Below are positions 44,111 to 55,923 of a stretch of DNA of 64,000 nt, in pieces. The notes beneath the pieces were generated by a model. It was not told the DNA's origin, did not search any database, and worked only from the letters and a program-made list of their open reading frames with translations. The DNA is from Metellina segmentata (Eukaryota > Arthropoda > Arachnida > Araneae > Tetragnathidae). Numbering within the stretch: the first letter of the stretch is position 1; each line of letters begins with the position of its first letter. The position numbers and the translations under genes were made by a program. The stretch covers positions 98,397,441-98,461,440 of the forward strand of contig OX375874.1 of NCBI GenBank assembly GCA_947359465.1. Reading direction: 5' to 3'.

Positions 44111-44469
44111 ATTTTTGAAATGTCTCACAGAACGGCTTTTCTTCTGATTCTCCGAGCCCCCAGAGCGATAGGGCTGTGAGTGGCATTTACGATTGACGCT
44201 TTCCTTTCATAGTATCGTTTGGCGTGAGAAGAGATATCACCTGACGACTTTCTGCTTTCCCCAAAGCGGCAGCGTCAACGAACAAAAGAAGGGATCCTTT
44301 AGAAAATCAGTCGCTTACATCTTGTAAATGGTGATCGATGCCAGCGGTCACTTAAAAGGGGGATAACATGCACCGCTACCATGACGCTGGTGTAAGCGAA
44401 ATTTTAGTGGTAATATAATTCTATCTGCCGTAAAATTCTAAAATTCGTAAAATTCTACAGCGTAAAGGT
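44111..44469. other. Nothing recognised
   Basis: Spacer between SINE pieces, of mixed composition and without open frames. Confidence 0.3.
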
Positions 44470-44620
44470 TAAGCGTATTGTTGCTTCAAATGTCCTCACC
44501 TTGGTGTGATGTAGTAGTAAGGATAGAGGAATGCCAGTCAATAGTCCGTTATGGTATGTGTGGAGTCAATAGTCCGTTGTGTTGCTCTAGGGCGATTATA
44601 ATTAACTTCCTACCTCTAAT
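44470..44620 (+). mobile_element. SINE fragment (type 2 body)
   Basis: TCAAATGTCCTCACCTTGGT then GTCAATAGTCCGTTGTGTTG and CTCTAGGGCGATTATAATTA. The middle is deleted. Confidence 0.65.
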
Positions 44621-44684
44621 TTTTTATCTCGAACTATTTTTTGTTCATTAGTTTTATTTTCACTATACTCACATTGGTGACCGT

Positions 44685-44812
44685 CATCTGACCGTGGTTC
44701 AAAATTACGAGGAGTTGTCCTCGGATCTTTAACTTAGAGCCTTGATTCCGGACAGTTGTCAATAGCCCGTTGAGTTGCTCTAGTGCGATGGTAGTTAAAA
44801 TTACCTTACTTT
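44685..44812 (+). mobile_element. SINE fragment (type 2 body, 3' part)
   Basis: CGTCATCTGACCGTGGTTCA, AAATTACGAGGAGTTGTCC, TTGATTCCGGACAGTTGTCA, ATAGCCCGTTGAGTTGCTCT and GTTAAAATTACC. A 5'-truncated copy. Confidence 0.75.
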
Positions 44813-44908
44813 ACCTTACTATGTTGCTGAGATTGAAAACCTTTCGTCTCAAATCAAATTGGATAGTACTCATATTGGATCTGAATAAGATTTTAGGTTT
44901 CTATGGAT

Positions 44909-45233
44909 AGGTAATTTTAATTAACTTCGTACTAGAGCAACACAAACGAGTTATTGACGAAGGTTCGGGATCAATCCCTCAAGGGAAAGATTCGAGGACA
45001 ACACGACGTAATCTTGAACCTCGGTCAGATAACAGGGCAACACCTGAGCTGGCACCCCACCCTCCAAACTTCCACACAAACCCGTCGTGAGGACTTTCGG
45101 TCTCTACAGATTTAAGATGCACCAGCCGCTTCTACACAATGCGTTTACAAATATGCATGTACTGACCTGTATTCGAACCAGGAACCTTCCGATCTAGAGT
45201 TCAACACCTTAACCACCAGACCGGTTGGTCGGC
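44909..45233 (-). mobile_element. Full-length tRNA-derived SINE (type 2 body)
   Basis: On the minus strand: head GCCGACCAACCGGTCTGGTG with GGTTCGAATAC as the B box, then CATCTTAAATCTG, GTGTGGAAGTTTGGAGGGTG, CTCAGGTGTTGCCC, GTTCAAGATTACGTCGTGTT, GTCCTCGAATCTTTCCC and the tail TACGAAGTTAATTAAAATTA. It is the most complete type 2 copy here and the best reference for the other fragments. Flanks TTTTAGGTTTCTATGGA (left) and TTTGGTTTTTATGGA (right) look like a decayed target duplication. Confidence 0.85.
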
Positions 45234-45240
45234 TTTGGTT

Positions 45241-46204
45241 TTTATGGAGTTAGGTTCGAAAAATAATAAGCAGTGTCAAACGTAAGATTATAAAAATTTA
45301 ACTATTGAAAGCTGTGTAAAGTCAAAGTGTAAAATTTAAAAAATCAAGAGTTGAATCAGATATAGAAATATGGTTAGAAAAATTTGGAATTTGTAAAATG
45401 AGACTGAAAAATGTATCAATTTAAAAGGTAGTCTTCGAATCATGTTAAATTTATATAAACAATAGTAGATGCTTTTTAAATATGCCTATGGTATGTGAAC
45501 ATACAAAGGAGACTTTTGAATGGTGAGTTCCTCAATAAAATTCTGTAAATTTAAAATGCATACTTTTGGAAATGTTTTGACGAGGATGATTGAAAGTTAG
45601 GCAATAAAATGGAATGAATAGTTAATGGAATAGGGTATTATTTAAACATAAGGGGACCCTCTCTCGTTAAAATATAACGATGGGTGAACCGTGTGTGTCC
45701 ACAGAAAAGTGTGGACATCTTTGAACAACAGTTCTTCGCATCGGTGACAGTGGTTTCTGATGAAATAATAGTTTGATTGAAAGTAATTTGTTGGTAACTT
45801 ACAAATCCCCCGCCCCTCCAAAAGAGTTAATGAAATCCTTTCTGGACAATTTGGTGTCATTAAATGGGACGACTGTCTGGAGCGAAATGTAAGCTGCATT
45901 CGAGATTGCTGATATTGCTTTCGGAGCACTGAGATGTGAGTTTCTAGTGATGAATAGCAATTAAAGTAGAACGAGATTTGTAAACCTCAGAAGATGAGAT
46001 GGTATGGGCGATAGCTTAAAGCATTATAATAAGTGGCGGACAACTTTTTACGCCTCTGGTCAAGTGGGAGTGGTGGATTGTGATATATTTGAGGTGTTAT
46101 ATTCATAATATATGCGTAATCAAAGTCAGACGGGATAATAAATTGATACCGTTTGAGTATTCTATTGTAAGAAAATAACCAATAGAATCTTTCCACGTAT
46201 TCTA
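45241..46204. other. Nothing recognised
   Basis: Open frames at 45642-45929 and 45987-46217 (both minus) lack recognisable domains. Confidence 0.35.
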
Positions 46205-46825
46205 TTGGTCCTTTCATATTCTATTCTCTATAGAATGGTCCTGTTCTATTCTTTATAGACTGATCCTGCTCTATTCTCTATAGAATGATCCTGTTCTATT
46301 CTCTATAGAATGGTCCTGCTCTATTCTCTATACAATGGTCCTGCTCTATTATCTATAGAACTGTTATATTTTCTATAGAATGGTCCTGTTCTATTCTCTA
46401 TAGAATTGTTCCATTCTCTATAGAATGGTCCTATTATGTTCTCTATAGAATGGTCCTGCTCTATTCTCTATGAATGGTCCTATTATATTCCCTATAGAAT
46501 GGTCCTGTTCTATTCTCTACAGAATGGTCCTGTTCCATTCTCTATAGAATGGTCCTGTTCTATTCTCTATAGAATGGTCCTGTTCTATTTTCTATAGAAT
46601 GGTCCTGTTATATTCTCTATAGAATGGTCCTATTATGTTCTCTATAGATTGGTCCTGTTCTATTCTCTATGAATGGTTCTGTTCTATTCTCTATAGAATG
46701 GTCTTATTCTGTTCTCTATAGCATGGTCCTATTATAGTTTCTATAGAATGCTCCTATTCTATTCTCTATAGAATGGTCTTATTCTATTTTAGATAGTATG
46801 GTCTTATTCTATTCTCTAGAAGGGA
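46205..46825. repeat. 25-bp minisatellite, about 25 copies
   Basis: Unit TCTATAGAATGGTCCTGTTC plus TATTC, with variants TTATG, CTCTATG and small deletions. It contains the palindrome TCTATAGA in each unit. Confidence 0.93.
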
Positions 46826-46829
46826 CCAA

Positions 46830-47475
46830 CAGAATCGATCCAAAGAATTATATTCTAAGAAAATTATCAATATAATCATTCTAAAGATTTCAAAGAATCC
46901 ATTGGTTCTGTAGAAAGATGTGGTTATTTAGTTGTTAAACATGTTATGGGGTAAAAGGAACATTAGTATCAAAATTTGCAACGCTTATATAGTTAAATCA
47001 CATTTGTATCTAGCCATTGAAAGTAACTATTTTTGTCACCAATGTGAAGATTACCTTAAAGGAGACACCAAGATCTTAAAAACTGTCTCATGCAAGAGAA
47101 TACGCATTTGCTTCTTGTCCTAAAAAACCACCTTTTCTGGTGTCGCTGCTGCTTCTCAAAACTAATTCTGGTGTGTTGGCTGTTTCAATTAATTCAAGAG
47201 TTTCTTAAGAAAAAGTGGCAGATGTAAAGAACATTTCGTAATCAAATAAAACAGGAGAACTAATTAAACTTCACCGTTGGAGGAGACTCTAAAATGCATT
47301 GTAATTATTTTTTCTTTTGCGATTATACAGGCTGTCGAGTTTTCCTGTTTCTACATTCACGTCACATATCCTCGAGATATACTGGGATTTTTTTTTCGAC
47401 AGGAAGGTTCCGCATATATTCTCTCTGTTTACTCAAGAGAAGTGAGTTCAGAATAGAACCTTTTACCTCTTATTA
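46830..47475. other. Nothing recognised
   Basis: Short open frames only (46932-47123, 47294-47512). Confidence 0.35.
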
Positions 47476-47479
47476 TCCA

Positions 47480-47850
47480 AATAATTATCTAATCATATAT
47501 TTCTATAATTAAATAACTATATATTTCTATAATTAAATAATTATATATTTCGATTATTATACAATTATATATTTCTATAATTAAATAATTGTATATTTAT
47601 ATTATTATATAATTATATATTTCTATAATTAAATAATTATATATTTCGATTATTATACAATTATATATTTCTATAATTAAATAATTATATATTTATATTA
47701 TTATATAAATATATATTTCTATAATTAAATAATTATATATTTCTATTATTATATAATTATATATTTCTGTAATTAAATAATTATATATTTCTATTATTAA
47801 ATAATTATATATTTCTTTAATTAAATAATTATATATTTCTATAATTATAT
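47480..47850. repeat. AT-rich ~24-25-bp tandem repeat
   Basis: About 15 units alternating ATATTTCTATAATTAAATAA and ATATTTCTATTATTATATAA-type blocks, suggesting a two-unit period near 50 bp in the middle. It causes a spurious Ile/Tyr/Asn-rich frame on the minus strand. Confidence 0.9.
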
Positions 47851-49425
47851 TGTTAATTAAATCCTTGTTGAAGGATAAGCATAAAAGCAACACATAAATT
47901 AAAAAATAATAATGGTTTTATTTTCATACAATGTTAATTTATGTAGTTCTGCCTAGAATGGTTTACTTGGATCATACTCAAACATTACCAAAAAACCTCA
48001 GTTTGAATATATCTTCAGTTTCAAAGTAAATATGAATAAAAGGAGTTATTTTATGAACTTAGCCACCACGTCAAAAATTATTTTACTATATAGAAATATG
48101 CCTACAATATAATCGATCTCCACCATGAAGTACTTTTTGAGTAGACGAAGTTGAACTGGTTATCCCACGCCTTAATGAATTGGTGACTGGAGAATGTGAT
48201 TTTGACTATGCATATTTAAAAAAAACATTCCTGAAAGTGCTTCAAATAATATTCAAAATGATGCTTGCAACAATCAGCACGCCCTTCGATGAATTACTTG
48301 TTCACGGTGAACAGTTGAATTACCAATCCTTTTTTTAGAACTGCCTGTCTAAACCGACACTGCTCCTATTCCTATCACGGCTACACTCTTTGTTGTTTTC
48401 ACATGGAGTCTCACTCTTGGTTAATAAGGACAATACAGGACATATCCAGGTCTCAATCCTTCTTTACATTACCACGTGTGTGTAAGTACATTCGTGGTGT
48501 TAATTGAGCTCTCACGGAATTGGTTAATAAATGGAAGAACTAGTGGTAGTATTCATCGAATTCAGCCATTGCTAAATTTTGGAGGGGGAGTATTGTGTTG
48601 TGAACGTAGTCACCATTACAAAAATTAACCTACAGAGTAGTAGAATGTATATAAATATAACAGTGTAAATTATATTCATCATAAAGTACCTATTGGTAGA
48701 CAAAATTGCACACATCTTGCTAGACTAAGTTAACTTGAAATTAAAATTTCCATTGGACAGTATTGCCAAAATAATCTGAATTAGAAGAGAAGTTGTATGT
48801 TTCTAAGAAAAATAATACGTTATTAGACCGCATTTGACTGGAAATTTATTTGTTTTTCCTGCCAACCTTTAACATTCCCTAAAATAGTTTCTATGTTATA
48901 CTTTAGGTAATTAATTTTCCTGTTTTACTTCCCTCATAGAGAACAGATGATCTATTTAAAAAGGAAAATCTTCTCGGTCAAATTAAATACTCTAATTATT
49001 TGTAAATTTTAACTAGCTTTAGATATAACTACAAGAGATTAGTCAAGAAATTATTCCCGAAGCTTGACCAAAAGTCTCTTTAAGTTAAGTTTAATCCAAA
49101 ACAGAAATTACCTAATTTGAAACTGGTAGATAAACTAATATCTCTTACAAAATTAATTACATGTGGATGATGTAAAAACTTCAGGAAGTGACTAATGAAG
49201 ATGATAAAAAGTAAAACTATTCGGTGATTATTTCGGTGGAACAACACGTTCCCCACCATGACAGAAATTAACAAGCGTTTAAAGATAACATAAATTTATT
49301 ATCTTTAAACACGTTTGCTTTTACCGTTAATGGAAACTCTTACACTATCGACTACTTGCTTGGTTAAGGGTTTTATCGTTTACTCTACTCAATTAGACGT
49401 GTATTAGCACTTCTGGTGACTATGA
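47851..49425. other. Nothing recognised
   Basis: AT-rich, without gene, RNA or repeat evidence. Confidence 0.35.
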
Positions 49426-49429
49426 AGAC

Positions 49430-49570
49430 GAGGTATCTCGTCACTAATAAATCTGATCAAGTCTGGATGAAAGAGATATCTTGTCATCTGGAAAAAACCA
49501 TGACATGATCATATTCTCGTCATTATAAAACAATATACAATATCTTGATGACGATGTATGTCTTTATAGC
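49430..49570. repeat. Relic of the GAGATATCTC satellite
   Basis: GACGAGGTATCTCGTCACTA, AAATCTGATCAAGTCTGGAT, GAAAGAGATATCTTGTCATC and ATCTTGATGACGATGTATG alternate as in the arrays at 38 and 60 kb, but diverged and irregular. Confidence 0.55.
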
Positions 49571-50210
49571 AAAATTTGTCCGATCTTTTATGAAAGATCT
49601 CCTCGGTACCATTGGGAGGATTAACCTTCTGATTGTATCACACTCACAGAGTTAGGTGTTACAAATATAGCACCTGTGCTTAATATCGCCTACTCGTGTT
49701 TGCAAGCTACTATGCGCGACACCTATCAGTTTATGTAGTTACCTTGACGGGCAAGGGTTTTTATACACGTAGCGCCACCGGCAAGTTTCCTATCAGTTAT
49801 ATCAACAACGATATTGCATGTATTTGAAGCTGTGATCAACGTATTTTTGATCTCCAATCAATTCAGGGAATATCCATGTATGTGTTTCCAAATGATAATT
49901 TCGTTTCTATGACATGAAAGTACATTAAATACTAAAGGTAGGTATGTATGCTCTACTAGCAACTCGTTTTTAATAGTAGCTCCTAATTTCGCCTGGTGAG
50001 TGGTAATAGGAACAGGGTTAGTCGATATTAAGGACCCACTCTTGAAAATTATCTTAAGAAACTTTTTGAAGTTTCAGCAGTCAACTTAAACTGACATAAG
50101 TAAAGAAGGTATATGATCTCTGGAAACCAAAGGAGAATATTTCCTAATGATATTCATTTAGTTTCCAACTTGATTTCTCAACCCAAGAGGCTGAGATACA
50201 GAGATATACT
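49571..50210. other. Nothing recognised
   Basis: No supportable feature. Confidence 0.35.
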
Positions 50211-50214
50211 ACGC

Positions 50215-50259
50215 TATAGTAATGGACCGGACGCCAGCGGATTTGCATAAAATCCGAAA
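50215..50259 (+). mobile_element. Tc1-like terminal fragment (family 1)
   Basis: AATGGACCGGACGCCAGCGG then ATTTGCATAAAATCCGA. The same stretch recurs at 50630-50661 and, altered, at 54415-54451, where it leads into transposase coding sequence. Here it is cut off just before the SINE insertion. Confidence 0.65.
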
Positions 50260-50272
50260 ACTAAAGTAATAG

Positions 50273-50453
50273 GTAATGGTAATTTTAGTTAACGTCGTAC
50301 TAGAGCAACACAATGGGCTATTGACGACGGTCCGGGATCAGTCCCTAAAGGGAACGATCCGAGGACAACACCTCGTAATTTTGAAAAACAGTCAGATGAC
50401 GAAGCACCACCTGAGCTGGCCCCCCAATCTCCAAACTTCCACGCCAACCCAAC
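50273..50453 (-). mobile_element. 5'-truncated SINE with perfect 13-bp target duplication
   Basis: On the minus strand the copy starts in mid-body (GTTGGCGTGGAAGTTTGGAG) and runs to the tail TAACTAAAATTACCATTACC. ACTAAAGTAATAG flanks it at 50260-50272 and 50454-50466. A 5'-truncation with target duplication is the expected product of target-primed reverse transcription by a LINE. Confidence 0.9.
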
Positions 50454-50466
50454 ACTAAAGTAATAG

Positions 50467-50627
50467 AAAACGCGTCAAACTAATTATTCATGGTTTGGTG
50501 CAGATCTTCAGAACAAAATGAATAGCCCTCGGAAAGAGTTGACCACGCACGATATTTTTGCAGATTTTGGAGAAACATTGTTACTTACCTTCAAAAATTC
50601 AATAGATATACACTTCCCAACTATAAT
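50467..50627. other. Unassigned segment between Tc1 fragments
   Basis: About 160 bp that matches neither Tc1 nor SINE by eye. Confidence 0.3.
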
Positions 50628-50826
50628 CGACCGGACGCCAGCGGATTTGCATAAAATCCGAGTGCTTGTTTGGGGGTGTTTTTCGTGGTATGGCCTGGGA
50701 CCTTTGCATGTTGTTCCTGGTTAATTGAACGCCGATGCCTAGATGAAAATTTTGGACAATCATGTTCTTCCTACGCTCTGGCAATTGTATGGAATGGACG
50801 ACAACGCTCCATGTCACACTTTCGGC
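50628..50826 (+). pseudogene. Tc1-like transposase fragment (family 1)
   Basis: Translation gives DRTPADLHKIRVLVWGCFSW then YGLGPLHVVPG-stop-LNADA, a stop, MKILDNHVLPTLWQLYGMDD and NAPCHTFGH, corresponding to the middle of the transposase up to and including the second catalytic motif (DNAPCH). It matches the sequence at 8.1-8.3 kb on the other strand. Two stops and truncation on both sides. Confidence 0.8.
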
Positions 50827-50834
50827 CACTAAAG

Positions 50835-50957
50835 AATTAAGGTGCACTAGCAGCTTTTACACCATACGCTTACAAACATCCATGCACTAACCCGGTTTCG
50901 AAACAGGAACCTTCCAATCCAGAGGGTAACACCTTAACCATCAGACCTGTTGGTAGG
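50835..50957 (-). mobile_element. SINE head fragment
   Basis: On the minus strand CCCTACCAACAGGTCTGATG and GTTAAGGTGTTACCCTCTGG lead to GGTTCCTGTTTCGAAACCGG (decayed B box), then GCATGGATGTTTGTAAGCGT and GGTGTAAAAGCTGCTAGTGC. Only the tRNA-like part and the start of the body remain. Confidence 0.75.
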
Positions 50958-52311
50958 GAATTACCAAGGAGGTCATAGTCCACCCCCTTGCTTTGCTAGC
51001 CTCATTTAATCATTATGGGTAGTGAGGGAAAAGCATCACTACATTACTCATAAAGCTCGAGACGCTCAGAGTTTATTTTCGTATTTAAGCTATTGTACAT
51101 GTTCTTAACTTTCAATTTTAAAAAGCTTGGAATATTTCACGAGCCAGCATTTTGAAATTATTAAAATTATTAAGAGTAACGCATGTATGAAATTTAAAGG
51201 TTACTTTATCTAACTTTTCATTGTAAAGATATCTGTTTTGCTTGATGCGAAATCGTGGTGTATGCAACTTTAGAGATTTGTGCAAATTGAAATGATAAAT
51301 GATTGAGCAGCAGTGTTGCACAACCTTTAAAACTGACTGAAATTTGGATGCGTCGCGCTCATTAGCAAACAAAACAGAAAGCTTGTACTGATTTATTGTC
51401 TCAAATATGCTTTCAGGAGCTTAAAAAATTTGAGCTGTGTAATTAATTACTCCACTGAAAAGACCGAACAAAACAGAAGGTTCGTAGATTCCATTTTAAG
51501 CTCATTACTCAACTGAATTGATTAGTCTTTCAAAGAAATATCTCTTATTAGCGTGAAATTATTTTGCTGTGTTAATTACATTCTGAGCTGCCCGATGGGG
51601 TCAAATGTATTTGATTTTGATTTGAATAAAAAATATTTAATTGAATCAGCTTAAATCTTAAGTAAATCGGTAAATGATTCAAAGCTGAACAGCATTTAAA
51701 TGTAATCAAATTATATAAGAACTCTACTCCATTTTGAAACGTTAATTAAGAATATTTATCGAATATAAATGCAAAATCTTAAAAATATAAATGTAGGAAT
51801 GATAATATATTTTTTATTTACCTCATATTTGAAAAGGATATTAAGACATGGAATCGGATATGATGCATGAATATTTTTTTCTTATTCTAGTAGAGAGTAT
51901 ATCAAGATCTTAGTTTTCAGAATAACATTGTTTGATTTAAAATGATTTTTTTAAGTTATGTTTATTTGGGTTTGCATGAGATTTGTAATCGAAAGCTCAG
52001 ATTTTATGATCAAACTATTAAAGTACATTACAGAACATATGTACAGCGGAAAATTAGACGAGAAAATAAAGAATGTATTTGAAGACAACTTTTATGGTTA
52101 TGATTGTGGAATATATGTGGAAATATTCTTCAGGAAATTAAATACAATGTCACTTAAATATAACTTTATGGACTTCGTTTTTGTCATTCTTAAAAGTATA
52201 ATTTTGCTGTTCATTCTTTAATGAACTTCATTAATAGAGTTGCATACAGTCTCAAAACGATTTTCATGTTCATTTCATAGCCTTCGATACTCTCCGTCCT
52301 TTATATCATAA
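50958..52311. other. Nothing recognised
   Basis: AT-rich. Frames at 51118-51372 (minus) and 51958-52221 (plus) lack domains. Confidence 0.35.
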
Positions 52312-52313
52312 TA

Positions 52314-52640
52314 CAGTAGAACCTTGATTATCCAAGCTTCGAAACGAGTATCCGTGTCATCCGGGTCAAATTCAACACATAATTTTTTAAGTTTTGAATG
52401 AATCGTCAAGCACGAGTTTGCACACTTTGTCTTTAACTGTTCTGGTTTGGTTGGCAGAATGCTGTATGTCACATCGTAAGTTCCTTTTAATCCTTGCATT
52501 ATGAATCTTTCAGTAGCAGTGATACTTACATGTAGTACAATAATTTGTTTCCGTACTGTTACGCACAATTACGACCGTATTATTCGAGTTTGTGGTTATC
52601 CGAAGGGCCCTTGGTTCACATCACCTCAGATAATCCCATA
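52314..52640. mobile_element. Possible pogo/Tigger-type MITE, one clear end
   Basis: CAGTAGAACCTTGATTATCC after TA (52312-52313) is a characteristic pogo/Tigger-like terminus. A decayed partner may be GTGGTTATCCGAAGGGCCCT near 52591 or CAGATAATCCCATAGTG near 52626. The 97-codon minus-strand frame inside (52275-52568) extends beyond the terminus and shows no transposase motif. Only the left end is convincing. Confidence 0.4.
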
Positions 52641-54401
52641 GTGTATCTCTAATAATTTACAACTATTTCCTCCCTGTCTACCTAATCATTAGGATAAGCA
52701 TAAACATAATTTTTATAGACGCAATACCCACGTACTTATGAAAGTAGTAAAGATTATTTTCGAAGAATAAGTGTTATGAACACTTTTATTATATATGTTA
52801 CATATATGCCAGTCCGGCAAGTTAATATAATAAAATAACTCACTTTTCCATGTCCTTTTTTACCATAAGATCTCCTTTAGTCTGAAGTGAAGAATACTGT
52901 GGCAATTTTCACGGCAATGTTGCTTTCCAACACCAGGAAACGCTATACAGGAATGCACACAAGTGCTATTGGCTTCTGTTGCTAAATTGTTCCACTTGTT
53001 TTCAATAGTCTTCCTTTAACCTTGGAACTCGAAGAGTATCATTAAAAATCTTATTATTTTTAGTTAGAATTAAAGAAGGAACAATTCATGAACTTGTGTC
53101 GATGTAACTCATAATTCTGCAAGTAACACGTATTTAAAACCGATATATTTTTATCCGTTCTCAAATTTTATATTCAATGTGATTTTAGTTATTTAATTTT
53201 TAGTTTTAACCAAATTTATGGAATTGGATAGTACGAAACAAAATACAAAGTTTTGTTTCGGTTAAAATCTAATACGCAATAATTCATGTCATTTTTACTT
53301 GCATTATTTTTGTTAGGAAAGCAATATAAATTGAAGCTTGCTTGTTTTAAACTTGCACATTGGCATCACATCATTCAAAATTAAAGCTGAGCTTAAGCAG
53401 TTTAAATTTCATGTTATTAAAAACACAGTTGAGGTTTTAAAGTAATATTTAATAAAAAATAGTTCAAGTAGAATTGACATCTCAATCGCATAAAATAAAG
53501 AGTATCTTACAATCAATCCTCCTCTAATGGAGCATGATTGAATGTTATTTACATATACCTATTACATGCACGGAAACAATGTGTTATAAACAGAAAATAA
53601 AATACTTAGTTTGATGTAAAAATTAGAATAGCTGCTATTTCTAGGGATGTTGTCACGAAGTGGCTACAAAGACAAGCATTTCGATAATCGTATCCGTACA
53701 TCTAAATGTACTGTCTATTAAATTGAGACCATTTGTTTGTCTTCCTAGTGCTCAAAGAATAAAGAAGTAAAATAACATTGAAGTAAGAACTTGTTGAACA
53801 GTTCCTGTTTCTACATGATGTATTCATTCCGTAACTTTAAGAAAGTTTAATGGAATGCATCAGTTTACATAAATTGTGTTCAAAGATATTATTAGATATG
53901 CTTTAGTTGATAGTTTTGTAAGCTACTCATGGTTATATTTTGGTGCACGAAGCTATTGTTTTTTTTTATCAAGATTTAATTACTTTATCAAGAACACTTT
54001 ATCTTTGTTAAATAAATTATATTCGAATTTTGGAGACTTAAAACTAATATTTCCCTAACACATTTCATTAAACTAAAAATACTTTTGCAGTGCCTTTTCC
54101 TAAACAGATTCATATTTTCAAATATCAATACAAGCATATTATAAGTCAACAAACTTAATAATATCATTATATATTTTGATAAATTACACAAACGCTTTGG
54201 CATTGTCTTTTCTTACGAGGTTCAAGTTCGATCCCTCCACTGATATATTTCTCTCTTCTATGTCAGTAAATCTCTCATTTTGTGTCTATTTACTTGACGT
54301 CGTTTGGAACAGCTTGGCGAAAAATGCCCTTGCACCATAAAAACAGAACTCAACCACCTATCGAAGAGATTCAATAGTTTCAAATATAAGTACAATACAT
54401 A
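52641..54401. other. Nothing recognised
   Basis: AT-rich with short frames only. A lone GGTTCAAGTTCGATCCC near 54220 resembles a tRNA T-arm and could be a worn SINE head, but nothing else supports that. Confidence 0.3.
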
Positions 54402-54429
54402 TACATTACCCTACCGAACGCCAGAGGAT

Positions 54430-55895
54430 ATGTATAAAATCCGACTACTTGTTTAGGAGTGTTTTTCGTTGTATGGCCTGGGACCTTTGCATGTTGTTCA
54501 TGGTCAATTGAACGCCAACGCCTATTGGGGATTCGACATAGACAGAAAAACACCGATGTTCAAAATTAAAACATCGGTATTGATGTATCGCTCAAAAATC
54601 ATCGATGTTTTTAAACATCAGTGTATTTAAACTTTTCTTCCCTCATTTCTTAAAACTGGTTTAGTAACCTCAAACATTAATGTTCGCCGGGGAGGGGGAG
54701 ATTTAATTTGTCATTCGCCGTGTTTATTAATTGATAAGTAAGACTTTTTTTTTATCGGCCAAATTAAAGTAAAAAAATTAATATGAGCAATTAACAAATC
54801 TTTAATTTTTAAATTGAATAATGTAAACGAAAATAATATTTACAACAATTTGACATAGGTACTACTTAATATAAGTATAATTAGGAAGGAACATAACAAT
54901 AATTATTGTTAGTTATGATTAATTATTTATTAACTTATTGGGGGGGGACACAACAAACTTATTTTTTATTTATTGTAAATAAAAAATATTGGGGCTTATA
55001 ATTCTTATAGGCTTCAATATTTGTCATTAACGGTTTGTAAAAAAGAGAAGTTTACCTTTCTCTACCACAAGCCGACATCTTTTTTCACCAGTTGGGGAAA
55101 AAACTCTTTATAATTGGACAGATGTCGCCATCACTGAAAAATACTTAATCGCACTGTTATTTTTCTAAATTTTTACTATAGTACTTTTTTCATTCAAAAA
55201 TATAAATCATCGACAGCGTAAAAACATCGATGTTAAACAAGCGTCGACTCCACTAAATCGATGGTAAATACAACAATGTTTTTATTAAACCTCGATGCTT
55301 TGAAAACATTGAAATCGATGACGCATCCCTACTTGACAGACCCTTCACCCTTGGCCACTTTGGTTTAAAAGTATGTTCAATTTACTGATTATGAAAGTTA
55401 TGCAACTTGGTAATTTTTAAAATTGTTACAGTGGTACTTTTTCCATTAAAAAATAAAACATCTACATCGAAAAATATCGATGTTTTAAAAACATCGGCTC
55501 CAATACATCGATAACGCATCCCTACATGAATATTTTGGAGAATCATGTTCTTCCGACTCTCTGGCAATTTTATGGAATGAACGAATGATACTTCCAGGAC
55601 TACAACGCTGCATGTCACGTTACAGCCTCTGTCAAGCAGTGGTATCAATATCTGGATGCAAAACGTCTTCCCTGGCCAGCTCAGAGTCCCGACCAAAACC
55701 CCATAGAATATTGGAGGGATAAGTTTGAGCGACGCTTACGGACCAGGGATCCACGTCCGAAATCTACAGATCAGCTGGCGACATTCTCGCAGCAGTAATG
55801 GACACAAATACCCATAGCTGTATATCAAAACCTTGTTGAAAGTATGACCAGAAGGGTTATTAATGTAATTGCAGCCTGTGGGGGACCATCCCCTT
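54430..55895 (+). pseudogene. Tc1-like transposase, split by an insertion
   Basis: Before the insert: LLVWECFSLYGLGPLHVV-like sequence and QLNANAY. After it (from 55525): MNILENHVLPTLWQFYGMNE, a stop, YFQDYNAACHVTASVKQWYQ (second catalytic motif, decayed), SPDQNPIEYWRDKFERRLRT (third catalytic acid in the PIEYW box) and DPRPKSTDQLATFSQQ, ending INVIAACGGPSPY. It matches the minus-strand copy at 7813-8295 residue for residue over long stretches. Several stops; N-terminal domain missing. Confidence 0.83.
54525..55524. mobile_element. Insertion of ~1.0 kb with CATCGATGTTT palindromic repeats
   Basis: It interrupts the Tc1 reading between CCTA (54521-54524) and CATGAATATTTTGG. The left end is TTGGGGATTCG; the right end CGATAACGCATCCCTA is duplicated, with a second copy GATGACGCATCCCTAC at 55319-55334. 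Subterminal regions are full of short palindromes (AAACATCGATGTT, AAAACATCGG). TAGGGATG-type ends recall hAT elements, but a clean 8-bp target duplication was not found. No transposase seen. Confidence 0.65.
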
Positions 55896-55923
55896 ATTAA
55901 AGCATGCATTCTTTCGCTTATAC

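Noticed and set aside
52275..52568. 97-codon minus-strand gene
   Set aside because: It spans a pogo-like terminus and shows no domain; likely chance.
54215..54240. tRNA or SINE head from a T-arm-like match
   Set aside because: Only the T-arm-like motif is present; no A box or body can be aligned.
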